From NCBI GenBank assembly GCA_037447655.1, contig JBBHKE010001899.1, forward strand, positions 14,583 through 76,582: a stretch of DNA of 62,000 nt, in the 5' to 3' direction. Below, one piece after another: positions 35,589 through 47,617 of this stretch; position 1 is the first letter of the stretch; each line of letters starts with the position of its first letter. The translations under genes were made by a program, and so were the position numbers. The notes below the pieces were generated by a model. The model had not been told where the DNA came from. It made no database searches and was given only the letters and a program-made list of their open reading frames with translations. The DNA comes from Zygnema cylindricum (taxonomy: Eukaryota > Streptophyta > Zygnematophyceae > Zygnematales > Zygnemataceae).

Positions 35589-35800
35589 AACTTTCTTGAA
35601 ACGGCCACGAAGAGATTTCGAGGAAAAACAAAGCAAAAGCTTGCAGAGAAATCCACCGAGCAGCAGCATTTCTGCAACCTTCACTTCAAAAGAATATATT
35701 TTCACCAAAGCCAAAAAAAATCTGGCAGACATCTTTTGCTGACAATTGTTTATCTGTTTTCTTTTCTCCATTCTGCTCTATTCTGATCAATTTGACCACC

Positions 35801-37712
35801 ATGGCTTCTATAGTACGAGCAGCGAAAGAGCTTCTGCCACAGGTCGTTTCTCAGGAAGGTCGTTTTTCTAGAGCTTTAGTAGGAGCTGCTAACTCTCGAG
35901 CATGGAGCGAAGGAAATAATTTAGGTTTTCGGAGGACATTTATGCAGGTGAGTTTGATTAGGAAAGACGGCATATGTACTGTTTCATTCTAATTAGTGTA
36001 TCAGACAAAATATGCAGATGTAAACGGAGTATCCCTAACTTTACCCTTACAATCATGCATTCTAAGATTGTGTGTATTGGTAAAGCTTTACCACATTTAG
36101 AGATATGATTGATTAGTTATTTTGGATGAAACATGTATATAGTTTCATGGGAAGATGATACTTTGGAACAAACCTTTTTTTGCGAGTCCACCAAGTCGTT
36201 GTCGTGTTCTTGTAAATTCATATGCTGCCGGTTTCAAATGGTAGTTTGGAGTTTGTTTCTGCTGATTAATGTTGAAGAAAGCAAGATAATGTTTTTTTTC
36301 TTCCAGTTGCAACAAATGCTCATTTTTTTTTAGTTGATAAGCTGTTGTAGGACATTACATTTTGACTTTGAAGATTATGTTTCCAAAATCGACAGTTTGT
36401 ACTTTTTTTTCACACTTATAAAATAGCAGACAGCATGGATGATTGCGTTTAAAAAACGGAATTAGTGTTGAAAGCTAAAAAACACGTGCCGTTTGCACCA
36501 AGGTTTTGCTAAGTATAGGTGATACTTTCACCGACTTACAAAATAGGCGTATTTACAATAATGTACCAATGACTTGGAAATATGCTTTAATGTTGAAGTG
36601 GATGGTTCAGTCCACCTTTCATGATCCATCCTTTTTTGCGTCGTATTTCATTTCCTGTTTTACATTTCTGTATGCGTTAATCCTCATTGTAGATTCTTTT
36701 CTGATTACACATTCCTTGTTGGTTCGATTAACAGGAGGGAACTTTACCTGCACAATCAGAAGCAGGACAGGGCGGCTCTTCTCCTTCTGCTATGCAAGGT
36801 ACTAGTTTGTATAAATTACTATTTATTGAGTTCATGACCTTTTTTTTAGAATAACATCCTTTGATATCTGTTTATTAATTATTTTAAAAAATACTTGGTG
36901 GGGGCTCTGGTTGTTAAATTAGTATTTTTTTATTTTTTTTTTTCGTTTTTGCTGCAAAGACCATCTTGAACATGTTTCTTTCATCATTGATACGATATCG
37001 GCCAAATCATCCTGTAGTATTACGCTTATTGCTCGTTATTTTGATCTGAAATTTAAAGCTTGGCTAATGATCAGTGCTGTTTGACTTTTTTGTGGCAGAA
37101 CGAGTAGAAACTGTTAAAGAGACAGTCAAGGGACTTGGAGATATTGGGAGGGAAGTTGTTAAATCAGTGCAACGAGATGCTGGAAGTATGGTAGAAAAGG
37201 TGAAGGAGCAGGCTTCGTCAGCCATGGATACAGCGCAGCAAATAGGGGAAGTTGGAAAGCTCGCAGCGAAATCTGTACAACGTGATGCTACAGTACTAGG
37301 GGCAAAAGCTATGGAGCAAGCCGGTGTTGGTTCAGAAACTGCAGGAAAACTGAAAGAAGTTGGCAATCAGGTTGGTAAATCAATGGCGGAAGATGCCAAT
37401 ATTGTTGCAGATACAACCAAACAGGGGGCAGAGAAGGCGACCAATGCCAGCAGAGAGGTGAAGGACCATGGGATGGACATGGGAGGATCTGTACAAGACA
37501 ATGTGAAAAGAGCCGCAGATGCTGTTGGTGAACAAGTTGAAAAAGGAAAGAGTACGGCTGAGGACTTGGCGGGCAAGGCGCGAGAGGGTATGCCTCAAAC
37601 ACCAGAGGAACTTGTAGAATTGGGTGTTCAGACGGGAGATTCTTTGTGGAAAAAGGCGAAAGGTGCAACTGAAGCAGCTGGGATGTCAAAATCGAGCTCT
37701 AACCAAAATTAA
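35801..37712 (+). CDS. LEA-type (group 3-like) protein, probably mitochondrial, three exons
   Basis: Late embryogenesis abundant proteins are disordered hydrophilic proteins that protect membranes and enzymes during drying. The exons are 35801-35947, 36735-36798 and 37099-37712, all GT-AG with matching phases, giving 274 residues. The first exon (MASIVRAAKELLPQVVSQ, later GFRRTFMQ) is arginine- and alanine-rich with few acids and resembles a mitochondrial presequence cut near FRRT. The rest is a long amphipathic repeat region of Ala, Lys, Glu and Val with no hydrophobic segment. VVKSVQRDA is repeated as AAKSVQRDA, together with repeated VKE, VEK and AEDLAGKA-type units, as in LEA_4/group 3 proteins. 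The start ATG has a good context (accaccATGG). The ABRE cluster upstream supports stress regulation. An apolipoprotein-like or plastid protein is a less likely alternative. Confidence 0.82.
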
Positions 37713-38214
37713 GACAAGACTAAGGTCTGGAAATGATACAAATAAGTGACACAAAGAAGTGAAAAGTCAGGATCCGATACAAGCATCAACAAGGCAAATT
37801 CACGATGGCTACTCTTGCTAATTTTTTATCACCTGAGAAAGATTTACCAAAAGACCTTTCCCTAAGATAGCTGGGAGAATCTGCTTCTTTGTCAATTTTT
37901 GTGACATGTTGCTTTACATGTATAGTGTTGTCAATGGTGTAATGTTCGTTTATTACTTTTATACATTCTATTTGGACAAATTTTAAGTCCACTTTTTTTA
38001 ATCCGTAACAACATGAAAAATTCTTTGTTTTCTATGAAATTCATGGAACTGTACTGGTGGTTACGAGCTATCTTTACTGAATATGAAAATACGTAATACA
38101 ATCTCATTGAAATGAGACCGTGGAAAGTGTATTTCCTTTCTGAAATCTGCTCGTGGTTTGAATCTGTTATCTTTGCCTGGCATGACTTGTGGTAAACAAT
38201 AATGACAAAATGAT

Positions 38215-38368
38215 GGGGGGAGAGGGGGGGGGGGGGGGGACAGGGGGGGGGGGGACCCCGGGGGGGAGGGAGAGGGGGGGGAGAGAGAGGGGGAGGGGGA
38301 GGGGGAGGGGGAGGGGGGAGGGGGAGGGGGAGGGGGAGGGGGAGGGGGAGGGGGGAGTGGGAGGGGAG
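38215..38368 (+). repeat. (GGGGGA)n tract with runs of up to about 17 G
   Basis: An almost pure G/A stretch 500 bases past the LEA stop codon, with long G runs (38224-38241) and then regular gggggagg units. It has very strong G-quadruplex and triplex potential. The exact length is likely to be unreliable in any assembly. Confidence 0.9.
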
Positions 38369-41200
38369 TTCCATTGTCTAATTGTTCTGCTTGGTGACCT
38401 TCTAATGTCCCTCTCACCCCCGTGTTTTTCTTACTCCTTTCGGCATTCCTTTGTTTGCCTTGACTACTTTTGTGGCCCCATTCTTGATTTTACTCATACC
38501 TTTTCAACACTCCTCCCCCTCCCCACCCCACCAATCCCTTTCATCTCTTTCAGCCTCTATTATTTGGTTTCATAGACATCCTCTACACAATATTAGGCCA
38601 TGGAAGTTTTGATTACGAGTCTGGGCCAAAGGCTAGCATTTAGGCAACCCTTTCGTCTCTGAGGAGTTGGTTTAGTATCTACACTATATGTGACGCCTAC
38701 TGCCTACCTCGTGTGTTGGAGTCTTTTTGCCTCCATGTTTCTGTCATTTTTTGATTGGTCGCCTGTTTTACTACAATAATCCATTGTGTTTAGACAATGT
38801 TTTCTCTTTCCAGCAGTCATTTTGGGGTGGTTTTTTTATCCCTCCCTCACTTTAAGAGATATACCATTTTCCTCCACTGTTATTATGAAGTCGTTATTTT
38901 TTGGTTAGGCTTTCGTCCCCATCGTCACTCTTGAGGCATTAAGCCCACTCAGCTCACCGCCACTTTCAGGTCCTTGGCTTCCCTCATTCACCTCTATCCA
39001 TTTTTACCATTGGCTCGTAGGACCATGTCTTTCAGCCCTTTGGTGACTATCTGTTGTATTGCGCCCACAAGGGAAAGTTGACTAGGTCACACGAGTACTG
39101 CTTCTTGAAGGGAGTATTCTGTTCATAAGGGAGGTTTCATGAATTATTCCTTCGTAGATTTTAAAAATCCTTCTGTTTTATGGTGCCTGTCCAATTTTTG
39201 GTGACATGTTTTGAAGAGCCTTACCATGATTTCAGTTGATAGTCTTTTGGTCATGTGCTTCATTTTTAAGATTTTTAACTTGCCATGTGTGATTTAATAT
39301 TCATGGGGGTCAAAGGAATTACCTGCTTTCCCCCTTCCATCATTATTTCTTCCTATTGAAAGAGTTGACGGTAAGGTTTTACAGCAATCCTCTGTTGATC
39401 TGCTATCGGTTAAGAGATTGTTGAAATTTTACTCCCTCAGATATAAGAGGCCGGAGATTGTTTTTAGTGTTTATAGCCGTGTCAAGGTCTCATACATATA
39501 AGTTCGCATCTAGGTAACAGTTTTTATCATGGATTTCGTAATCATTGCAAAGTCTTTTGTTGCCATGCTCTTGGCTATGCACTAGTTGCTTTCAAACTGT
39601 TCGTGATTTCTAAACAAATCGATTTTAGAGTTTGATATTCCCTCGTTGCTATATCCTGCGTATTTAGATAGTTTACCATCGTGCTTTCTGGATGAAGTCT
39701 AAGATCTTTTAAATAAAAAAAATTGTAAACATGGAAATACTGAATCGATTTATCTGACAGTTTTCAAATGCATAGTACATTACCTCCTTTCAAACCAACA
39801 AATGCGTAGCTATTACCTGATTATCCATCTCAAGGGGCTAGACCTTAATGAAGTGTTTTTGTCGCGTCAACAGGGTTTATAGCTGCATCATACACCTAGC
39901 TAACATGTCTACCTCTGGAGTGGTATGGAAGTTTAACACCCCCAGGACCATTCTAACTCCTGCCGGGATTCCCACCCATCTGGTTCAACTATCGTAACTT
40001 AAACCCTTCCAGTAGTACAACTGCGTCCAACAGAGCACCATCACCAACTTCTTTGTGTACATTCTGTTTACTTGCACATTAGCCTTTTTCCGTTTTTTTT
40101 TCAATTCAAGTCTGCATATTGCCTGAGGAACATAGTAACTGAAAATATTTGGCTAAATAAATGCATATGAAGGTTATTGTTGTTATTAACGTAAGAAAAT
40201 ACGAGCAATTTGTCAGATCAGTTTAAGATATCATTGTACTCTAGGTCTCCTATCCCTTATAGTCTCAGCTATTTACATTCACATATTCAAAAAATTAGCA
40301 AGACTACCATGGAAGGTTTGAAGACAAACCCTTCACAACACCCATTACCAGCCTTAATTGAGTCTCATAGTGGTGTATAGACGACCAACAGCGACTGAAG
40401 TACAAGTAAAAGTAAATAGACACTGACACGATGTGACAACATCATCGCTTTTACAATCTAACATGTCCAGGCTGTAATTGACTTCCGTTAAGTACAGCAA
40501 CTCCTTGTTTAATCATAATACTCTGCCTATCTTAAAAGAGAAAAATGGTGAGGATAGAAACCAAGACATTGGACTTCCTATGAATTTGGGCATGAAAAAA
40601 AATAAACCACATGCCACATTCAAATGATTTCAACATTCAAGAATTGGCATAAGCGCATCTGGACTTGAACAACTTACTTCCAGAGTGCTGAACAGACTCG
40701 TTCAAGAAAAGCAGCCAGTGAAACTTACAACCTCTGAAATCACTTAGGAATTCCAGATTATTAAAGATTACACACTATTTGACAACCTAGCATGTAAGCC
40801 TTGGTCATAGCACTGATTGTATCATGCAGATCCACAAGAGGCTTGACAGGATATTGATCTTTGCACGCTTAAAAACCAGAAGGCCATATCCTTTCCAAAA
40901 GGAAAGTACAGACCAGCTGATAGAACTACGTGCAACAAACTGACTGACAAATGGTCATGTCTTAAATTAATTCAGAAAGAATTGTTACATTGAACAACAG
41001 AAGAGGAGAATTGATTAGAATGTACATTCAGAGAGTAGTAAACATATAGAAGGAACACAAGAAGCTACCGCGTACCACTGCCAAGGAAATCTAAAGCTCC
41101 AAGGAAATCTAAAGCTCACTGCAAGAATACAAGGCAGAAACAGAGTACTCTCAGCACAAGCAAAAAACGCAAGACTGTAAATATACAGCCAAATCAGTTT
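38369..41200. other. Intergenic region between the convergent LEA and BZW genes
   Basis: I see no coding exons, RNA genes or structured repeats. The part nearest 41200 is presumably the 3' UTR of the minus-strand BZW gene. A small direct duplication, aaggaaatctaaagctc, lies at 41083-41116. Confidence 0.45.
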
Positions 41201-44200
41201 TCATTCTTCTTCTTCCTCTGCCTCCTCCAACCACTTCACAAGTGGCTCCAATGATTTTACAAATATTTGCCTGGAGAAAAAGAAAATCCTCTGTCAGTAC
41301 TCTGCCAGCTTATTTCACCTTTAAGCACACCAAAATCCAAAAACAATCAGTAGACCTAAAATATGTCTAGCTGCTTCACCAGGCATTCAAAGTGAATTCA
41401 CACGCAATAAATTACAGAAAAAACAGTGAGCAAACAGTTAAACAGAAATGAATGTCCAAATTGATGTACAAAAAGAACTGGCCACATGAAAGAAAACCAA
41501 CCTGCCCTTGGGATTGCTTCCTTTACGGAACCAGAGCAGGACAGTGTCCTCTGCCAGAACATCGAGATCATAAAGTGTTCGCACAAATTCAGGAAACAAC
41601 TTCTGAATTTTGGCATCTTCATAGCACTGCATTTGAATCTTGTACATCAGCTCCAGCTCCAATTTTGCTGAAGAGCAAAATGCACCCAGAAGGTTGCCCC
41701 ATGTTTTGACCTGTACACGAGGTCAACGACATCAGGCTACAGGTTCAAAAAATAACAAACCGCGAAACAGAGTATTTGCACATCAGTGAGAAGTAGCTAT
41801 AGAATAAAAACAAACAAAATCATCTCCAGGGAATCCATGAAATAACCAGAAGGCCAGCAGCTTAAACAGCTATAATTCAATGGCTCCCAGCCTGACCAAC
41901 AGATACTAGTCCAGAAGTGAGCACATCAGAACATAAAAAAGAAAAAAGAAAAAAATAGTCGATTCACCTGTCGAAGGGCCGAATTCAAGTTCTGTTGTTG
42001 ATTTTTGCCTGACCACTGTACAGCACCCATGATTACTTCCCAGAGAGTGCGAACGACATCAATGTCTGCCAGACCAGCTTCCTTCCTTCGTGACTTGACC
42101 ACCTCAATGACCTCAGCCACATCTGCATTTTCAGATATCATGTCTGAAAGTTGCGTCTGCATCTCCTTCAACTTTACATCAAATACCACCTTCTTGTTAT
42201 ACTCTACGAGTTTGATAAGGCCAGCCTTGCTGCAAAAGGACAACCACCCTTAAGATATCAGCCAAGAAGTTATTACAAAATGCCGCTTCAAAGTCCTAAC
42301 CATGAAAAGAGGATATATGTGCAATCTTGCTAAAAAAGTTATCCATCTATAAATATTATCAGATAACCTCGAGAGACTCCATATTAACATAGCCCAAGTT
42401 AAAGCACAAATGTCAACAGATGTAAAGTAAAAAAGTAATGGTTTTCATATCAATTTGTCATAAAAGATCAGACAACCATGATACCTATTGCAAAAATTAC
42501 AACCAAAGCAAACAATGAGGTGCTCAATCCCGATCAGACAAGAGTTTGAACACAAAAAGGAATATATCACAAATCATCTGGTATTCAGTTTTATGAAAGG
42601 TTAATAGGTGATTATTTACATGCTCTCCCTTGAAAAGAGCTCGGAATCATCAATGCATCATTTTATCGGCTGCAGACTGCGCATTACCTACATAATGGAC
42701 ATATAAAAACAGCAGCCGCCAGGTAAAACACGTGAAAAGAATCCTAGGGCTGCAAACCCAAAATCATTCACAAACTGCTTTTATGCAACTTTCCTCATGG
42801 TCATTTCACAAGTTAAATCACCTGAAGTGGTCGGCGAAAGCCTCTGGTGTCTGCTTCTGCATTGGAAAAAACTCCAACAGACGTTCATCAACCTTGCCAC
42901 GTTTGAGCAACCCCACCAGGTCATCGAGGCTTGTCTCGGCCAAAAAGACCAATATAAAATCGGTGACAAATCCGAGGGACGTACCCTTGGCGACAAGACT
43001 ATCATTGAGGAGAGCACTGAAAACAAAGTCTGGAGCCAAACCAGTGAACCTCTGGCTAAAGCAGAGGGCAGTCAAGATGGCCACCTGCTTACGTTCCTCT
43101 AAAGAGTACAACTCCTGCAAACAACAACAGATTCCTTTGATTCAACTTGTACCCATAAATTGATGAAAATTGACATTAAATTAAAGTAAAAAGAGTGCAT
43201 AAATGCTTCTTTACTGACCAAAATCGTGCTTTACAAAAAAACACGGACCAGGAAATACGGTACTTCTTACTCACAAGGGATTGTATGGTCCTTCGAATCA
43301 CATTTTCGAGGGACTTTATCATGAAAGGTCTTCGCCGCAGAATCTTCTGTATAAAGAGAACATGTGGAAGAATGGCATCTTTCTCAGGAGGACAAGTCAG
43401 CACATTCCATGGGTGGCGCTCAGTTCCTTCAGGCTTGGTAGTTCCCGGCTGCATGCGACCACCGGCAAACACAACCTGCGAAAAACAGAACCAATTCCAT
43501 AAACGACATAAAAATTGCACAAAATTATTGCAGACTGGCTCTTTTGGCATCAAATATACTTGACAATACAATCTACACTCATTACAAGCCGTATCATAGT
43601 TATCTAAAGATGTCCAGGTTAGAAGAGATGCATGTGACGAAAAGACTGCTAATCAGTCCTTTGAGGCCTCAGACATTGTCAGGTGTTTGCTACCATCAGG
43701 AAATCAGGCAAACATTGTTGACATCACTGGCTTCGTTGACGGACTCCATTGATACAGTGAAAGATGAATAACAAAAAGAAACAGAGAATGCACATGGAGC
43801 AAAGTTTATCCACTGCGGGAATTCCATAGAATTTGGGAATGAAAGGATGTCCAGTGACATCACCAGCCTCATTGGTGGACTTCCACTAGTGCAGTTTAAA
43901 ATGAATTAAAACAGAGAACAGCCTGCATGGAGCAAAAGCTATATACACTGCAAATTTTACAAAGACTTTTTAAGAATTAGACGAAGATGGCTAAAGCTAC
44001 CAACCTCAAAAAATGTTTCGCCATATCGAGAAAAATCAAGCTCTGAAGCGTCGATGTCTTTCGCAACCAGCTCCTGGATGTGCAACAACAGGACATGTCA
44101 GACACACCGCAACTGAATATGAAATCAGAAAAGAAGCGGATAGGACCTCAGCGTTATGCTCTATAGCTCTGTAACGTACCAAGTCACCCTTGTGCTCCTG

Positions 44201-44749
44201 AAAGATTTGCACAACCGCATCCGCAAAACTCGAAGGATCCAACGGAACAGCAATGTTCCGTTTGCGGGTTTTGATCCGCGTACCACTGTAAATCAACCAT
44301 CAACATCGTAAGAAAAGATAATCATTACAGACTACTCACGCTTAGAGGGCCAATCAACTGTAGGCCACCTAAAAAATCCCTAAACCTTACGAGAAAGCTG
44401 ATTGAAAACAATCACATACAGTTGACAAAAACATACTCACTATGAAATAATATTATGAATAAATTCATAATAGCTACATAGAAAACAAACATATTGAAGT
44501 TGGATATTTGGAAACCCTAATAGTTAAACAGTGCAACAGGAATTGATGAAGAGACGTACCCAAGAGTCGGTTTCTCCTTCGAGCTGCAACACCAGCAACA
44601 CAAACATGGTCCATAGATATCGTCATTAGCAGAAAAAAATGGTAAGTTTCAAGAAAAGAAAACCTAATTCTTTTTCCCTCCACGTTTATTAACTGCTCTC
44701 TCAATTACAATTTATGTACAAAGACGTTTTATTAGTGTTCTTACCTCAT
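41201..44749 (-). CDS. BZW: eIF5-mimic protein (BZW/5MP, MIF4G-like and W2 domains), nine exons
   Basis: Cytoplasmic translation regulator that binds eIF2 and eIF3 through its W2 domain and competes with eIF5, raising start-codon stringency. Exons on the minus strand, in order, are 44749-44745, 44583-44560, 44285-44180, 44073-44005, 43475-43275, 43114-42822, 42229-41968, 41710-41502 and 41270-41201. All are GT-AG with consistent phases, giving 412 residues, the normal plant length. The N-terminus MSSKEKPTLGGTRIKTRKRN is the plant family signature. Internal landmarks are FIQKILRRRPFMIKSLENV, DDLVGLLKRGKVDERLLEFF, VQWSGKNQQQN and, in W2, LELELMYKIQMQCYEDAK and LAEDTVLLWFRKGSNPKGR, with an acidic tail WLEEAEEEEE. 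The first coding exon is only ATGAG, so the start codon would be missed by simple ORF calling. A second copy of exons 1-3 lies at 50148-50721. Confidence 0.93.
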
Positions 44750-45038
44750 AAACTACAGCTGATGGATGCCGGGACCAAGTTATTGAAACAGGTGAGACAG
44801 GAAACAGTGCAAAAGATGACAGTACAAAAATAAGTCACTCCGAACCTTTACACGGTTTCTAAACTCGAAAGGCGGCTATCCAAAGTACTTGGGCAGAAAG
44901 TTACAAGCGTTTTGAACGATGATTAGGGTTGTTTGATTTTAAAGGAATTGACGAATCGCTGCGCTTCACAACGTCGGAGCCGGTTTTGCGTGACTTATGT
45001 GATCGTTAAAAGCTTAAACCGGCAGAAGTACTGTAGTA

Positions 45039-45590
45039 CACCGTCAATCGCTATTAGAGTATATAACGCCAATTCGGTGCCCTTTTTTCAAAAGAAAAAA
45101 CCCGAATTACAATCCATAATTCTATTTTTTCCATTATTCTAATTAGGTTTTTTTTTCAATTAGCGTTAATAATGGAAGTACACTGCGATGGAAATAGTGT
45201 TGCGGACGGACAGGATATTTCCGTACTAAATGGTACTTTATAAATTACAAGGCATAAAAAGACACTTAACATTATTGCGCACACATGTGAATGTGCACTG
45301 GAAGAAAGAGATGCAAACTCGTCAAGAAAAATCACGTTCTCATATGTTCGTCCGTCGACTGTGTGAACAGCGCGACGGCGTACGAATTATCGGATTTTGT
45401 AAGGATACACATATTAATGAAGACATCGAAAGGGCGGGTATTTATTATTCAGGACAACCCAAATTACAGCTAGGGATTAATTAGTATATATATTTTTTTT
45501 CAAAAAAAAAAAAAAAATCCCGATTAGTGTTAATAGCACTAATTTTTTTTTACGCTATTTATTCCTTTACTCTAATAGCGATTGACGGTG
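45039..45590. mobile_element. TA-flanked MITE, absent from the duplicate locus
   Basis: The ends caccgtcaatcgctattaga and tctaatagcgattgacggtg are perfect inverted repeats flanked by TA. It sits about 290 bases upstream of the BZW start codon. The corresponding site in the duplicate (about 51010) lacks it, so its borders are set by comparison as well. Confidence 0.85.
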
Positions 45591-45597
45591 TACAGGA

Positions 45598-45792
45598 CAC
45601 CGCCAATCGCTATTAGAGTCAAGGATTAAAAAGCGTCAAAAAAAAATTAGCGTTATTGTTTCTAATTTAGTACCTGAGACGTGGCAGATTATGGTCCACC
45701 TACTTAATAGCGTTATTAATTGTATTTCAGGTTTTTTTTTTTTTAAAAGGGCACCGAATTGGCGTTATTTACTCTAATAGCGATTGGCGGTG
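45598..45792. mobile_element. Short TA-type MITE, absent from the duplicate locus
   Basis: 195 bp with ends caccgccaatcgctattaga and tctaatagcgattggcggtg, almost entirely self-complementary. It lies seven bases after the previous element and two before the next. The left flank is GA, the right TA. Confidence 0.8.
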
Positions 45793-45794
45793 TA

Positions 45795-46327
45795 CACCGC
45801 GAATCGTTATTAGTGTCAACAACTCTAATTTGGGTTCTTCAAATTTTGATTTTTTTCCTCAAATAGGATACATGATGTTAATTTTTCCTTGACGTTAATT
45901 AAGGTACCGTACAAAATAGCGTAAACAACGAAAATACAATAGAATTTAAATAGTGTGGTGTGCGGTCGATGTCAGAATGTACATAATGTACCTTTTCAAG
46001 TGAAAATTTTACAAAAAATGAATTAAATCAGACGCGCACGCATAAGAACGTGCGCTCAAAAAACAGGATTAGTCTGACACGGAAATTAGCCGTCATGTAC
46101 GGATATTGAAATTTCACGTGGCGTACGATTTCTAATAGTTTGTACGGATACTTATATTAATGTATATAATCGTACAGAAAATATTCCATTTTTGTTGTTC
46201 CAAATTAGCATCAACGCCGAATTATAATACACCATTTTTTTTGAATTTCAAATTTTTAACTTGCATCAATTACGGTAAATTTTCTTCAACACTATTTAAA
46301 CCTTGACACGAATAACGATGCGCGGTG
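45795..46327. mobile_element. TA-flanked MITE, 533 bp, shared with the duplicate (51016-51555)
   Basis: It begins caccgcgaatcgttattag and ends cgaataacgatgcgcggtg, with TA on both sides. It is near-identical to 51016-51555 and related to 22718-23254. Its presence at both duplicated loci shows it was inserted before they separated. Confidence 0.85.
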
Positions 46328-46699
46328 TACCTACTATGGATACAACTAACAGTTCAGCCATTTATAGAAAATTAGATGACTAAATACAGTAAGTACAGTA
46401 GGGAATAGCTACGTAACTAAATATGTAATTTGAACCATATTATTTTATTTCATAAAGACGTATGGACACATATGCTTTTCAATCAAGTCGAAAAGGGGAA
46501 ATCTGTAATCTTGTGTATCGGGACCCCTCATACCGATATTCAATATGTATTTATTTCTGACTTTCAATAGTCGATTTATTGGTCCAATTTATCGACTGCA
46601 AAATATGCATCTAAAATATATTGGCCGGATAAACCAAAAACTAATATCACGGTGGTTGACCCTTCACTTTTCATGTTATCGCCTTATTGGTTTTTACCA

Positions 46700-47110
46700 T
46701 AGCTTTAAAGTAGGTGAAAGTACACCCATACAATATGCCTATTGTACGCAAAAAATACAATATACCCTTAAGACCCGTATTGTATTGGCCGCAAAACAAA
46801 ATAAAATAGTAACAGGGTTGAGTTGCACATAGATCGATAGAGAATTAAACGTCATGTCTAAATTTGAAAAAAAAATCGGACAAAAAAATACTTTTCTGTG
46901 AGTTTTGAGCGACTTTTTATTTAAACCGTCAGATTTAGACGATCTGACGGCCTCTAATCAAAATAGCAATCTAAGAAGATCACATGAAAAGCCCATTACA
47001 CAACTTACGATAGAGCTATCGTCAGATTCAAACGATCGGACGGTCGCTGATCAAAATAACAATCTAAAAAGATCACATGGAAAGCCCATAACACAACTTA
47101 CACTAAAGGC
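46700..47110. repeat. Dispersed repeat, intact partner of 34326-35170
   Basis: It has the same order of blocks (gtaggtgaaagtacacccat, acaatatgcctattg, cgatagagaattaaacgtca, aaaccgtcagatttagacga), without the half-kilobase insert seen in the other copy. The accgtcagattt...gacgatc block is itself repeated at 46925 and 47021. Confidence 0.6.
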
Positions 47111-47205
47111 GGCCAATAAAAGGACTATAAAAAAATGTCTACTTTTAAACTATGGTTTTTACTTTTGTGCACACCTGGTCCTTTCCACATTGTGTCACTC
47201 AAATG

Positions 47206-47573
47206 TGGGAAGCCGTTAACATGGCTGCCAAGAACTTCATTCTAAGGCACCTCACTCAAGCTTTGGCCACCCCTCTTCTTCACATTTACAAGGCCGAGGA
47301 GTTGTGTGTGAGTTTGGTGGAGATCTATAGAGCTGGAAACTATCCAAGAGCTCTAGTTGGATGCGCAAAAGCTAGCGAGTTACGCTTACAAAGGAGGAAA
47401 GATGTTAGATTATTGTAATCGTCTTTCTTGTTAGTATTTGGAGATGGAAAGTGTCGGCTGGACAGGTACACTGAAGATGAAAGTCAACACTCTCATCATG
47501 AAGGTACAAGACGAATACGAGAACATAGTGTACCGAGTATAGTAAATGGCTGATAGTTCATGGGAGTGGAATA
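47206..47573 (+). pseudogene. Ty1/copia gag fragment, frameshifted
   Basis: NFILRHLTQALATPLLHIYK and AEELCVSLVEIYRAGN match the gag frame of the element at 53412-59745 (NLILRHLTQTLATLHVHVYK, AEELWVNLIKIYRAGK). After a frame change, GKMLDYCN, MKVNTLIM and DEYENIVYRV continue the match, with in-frame stops. It ends abruptly at 47573 after SSWEWN, where it joins an oppositely oriented LTR/gag start. Confidence 0.75.
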
Positions 47574-47617
47574 TGAAATTCTATGAGCTCCATTGCCACA
47601 CAAAATTCGTTGATCAA

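Noticed and set aside
37064-37689. Minus-strand ORFs opposite the LEA gene
   Set aside because: Antisense shadows of a repetitive Ala/Lys/Glu sequence.
37931-38575. Proline-rich minus-strand and glycine-rich plus-strand ORFs
   Set aside because: Translations of the (GGGGGA)n tract; no homology or splice context.
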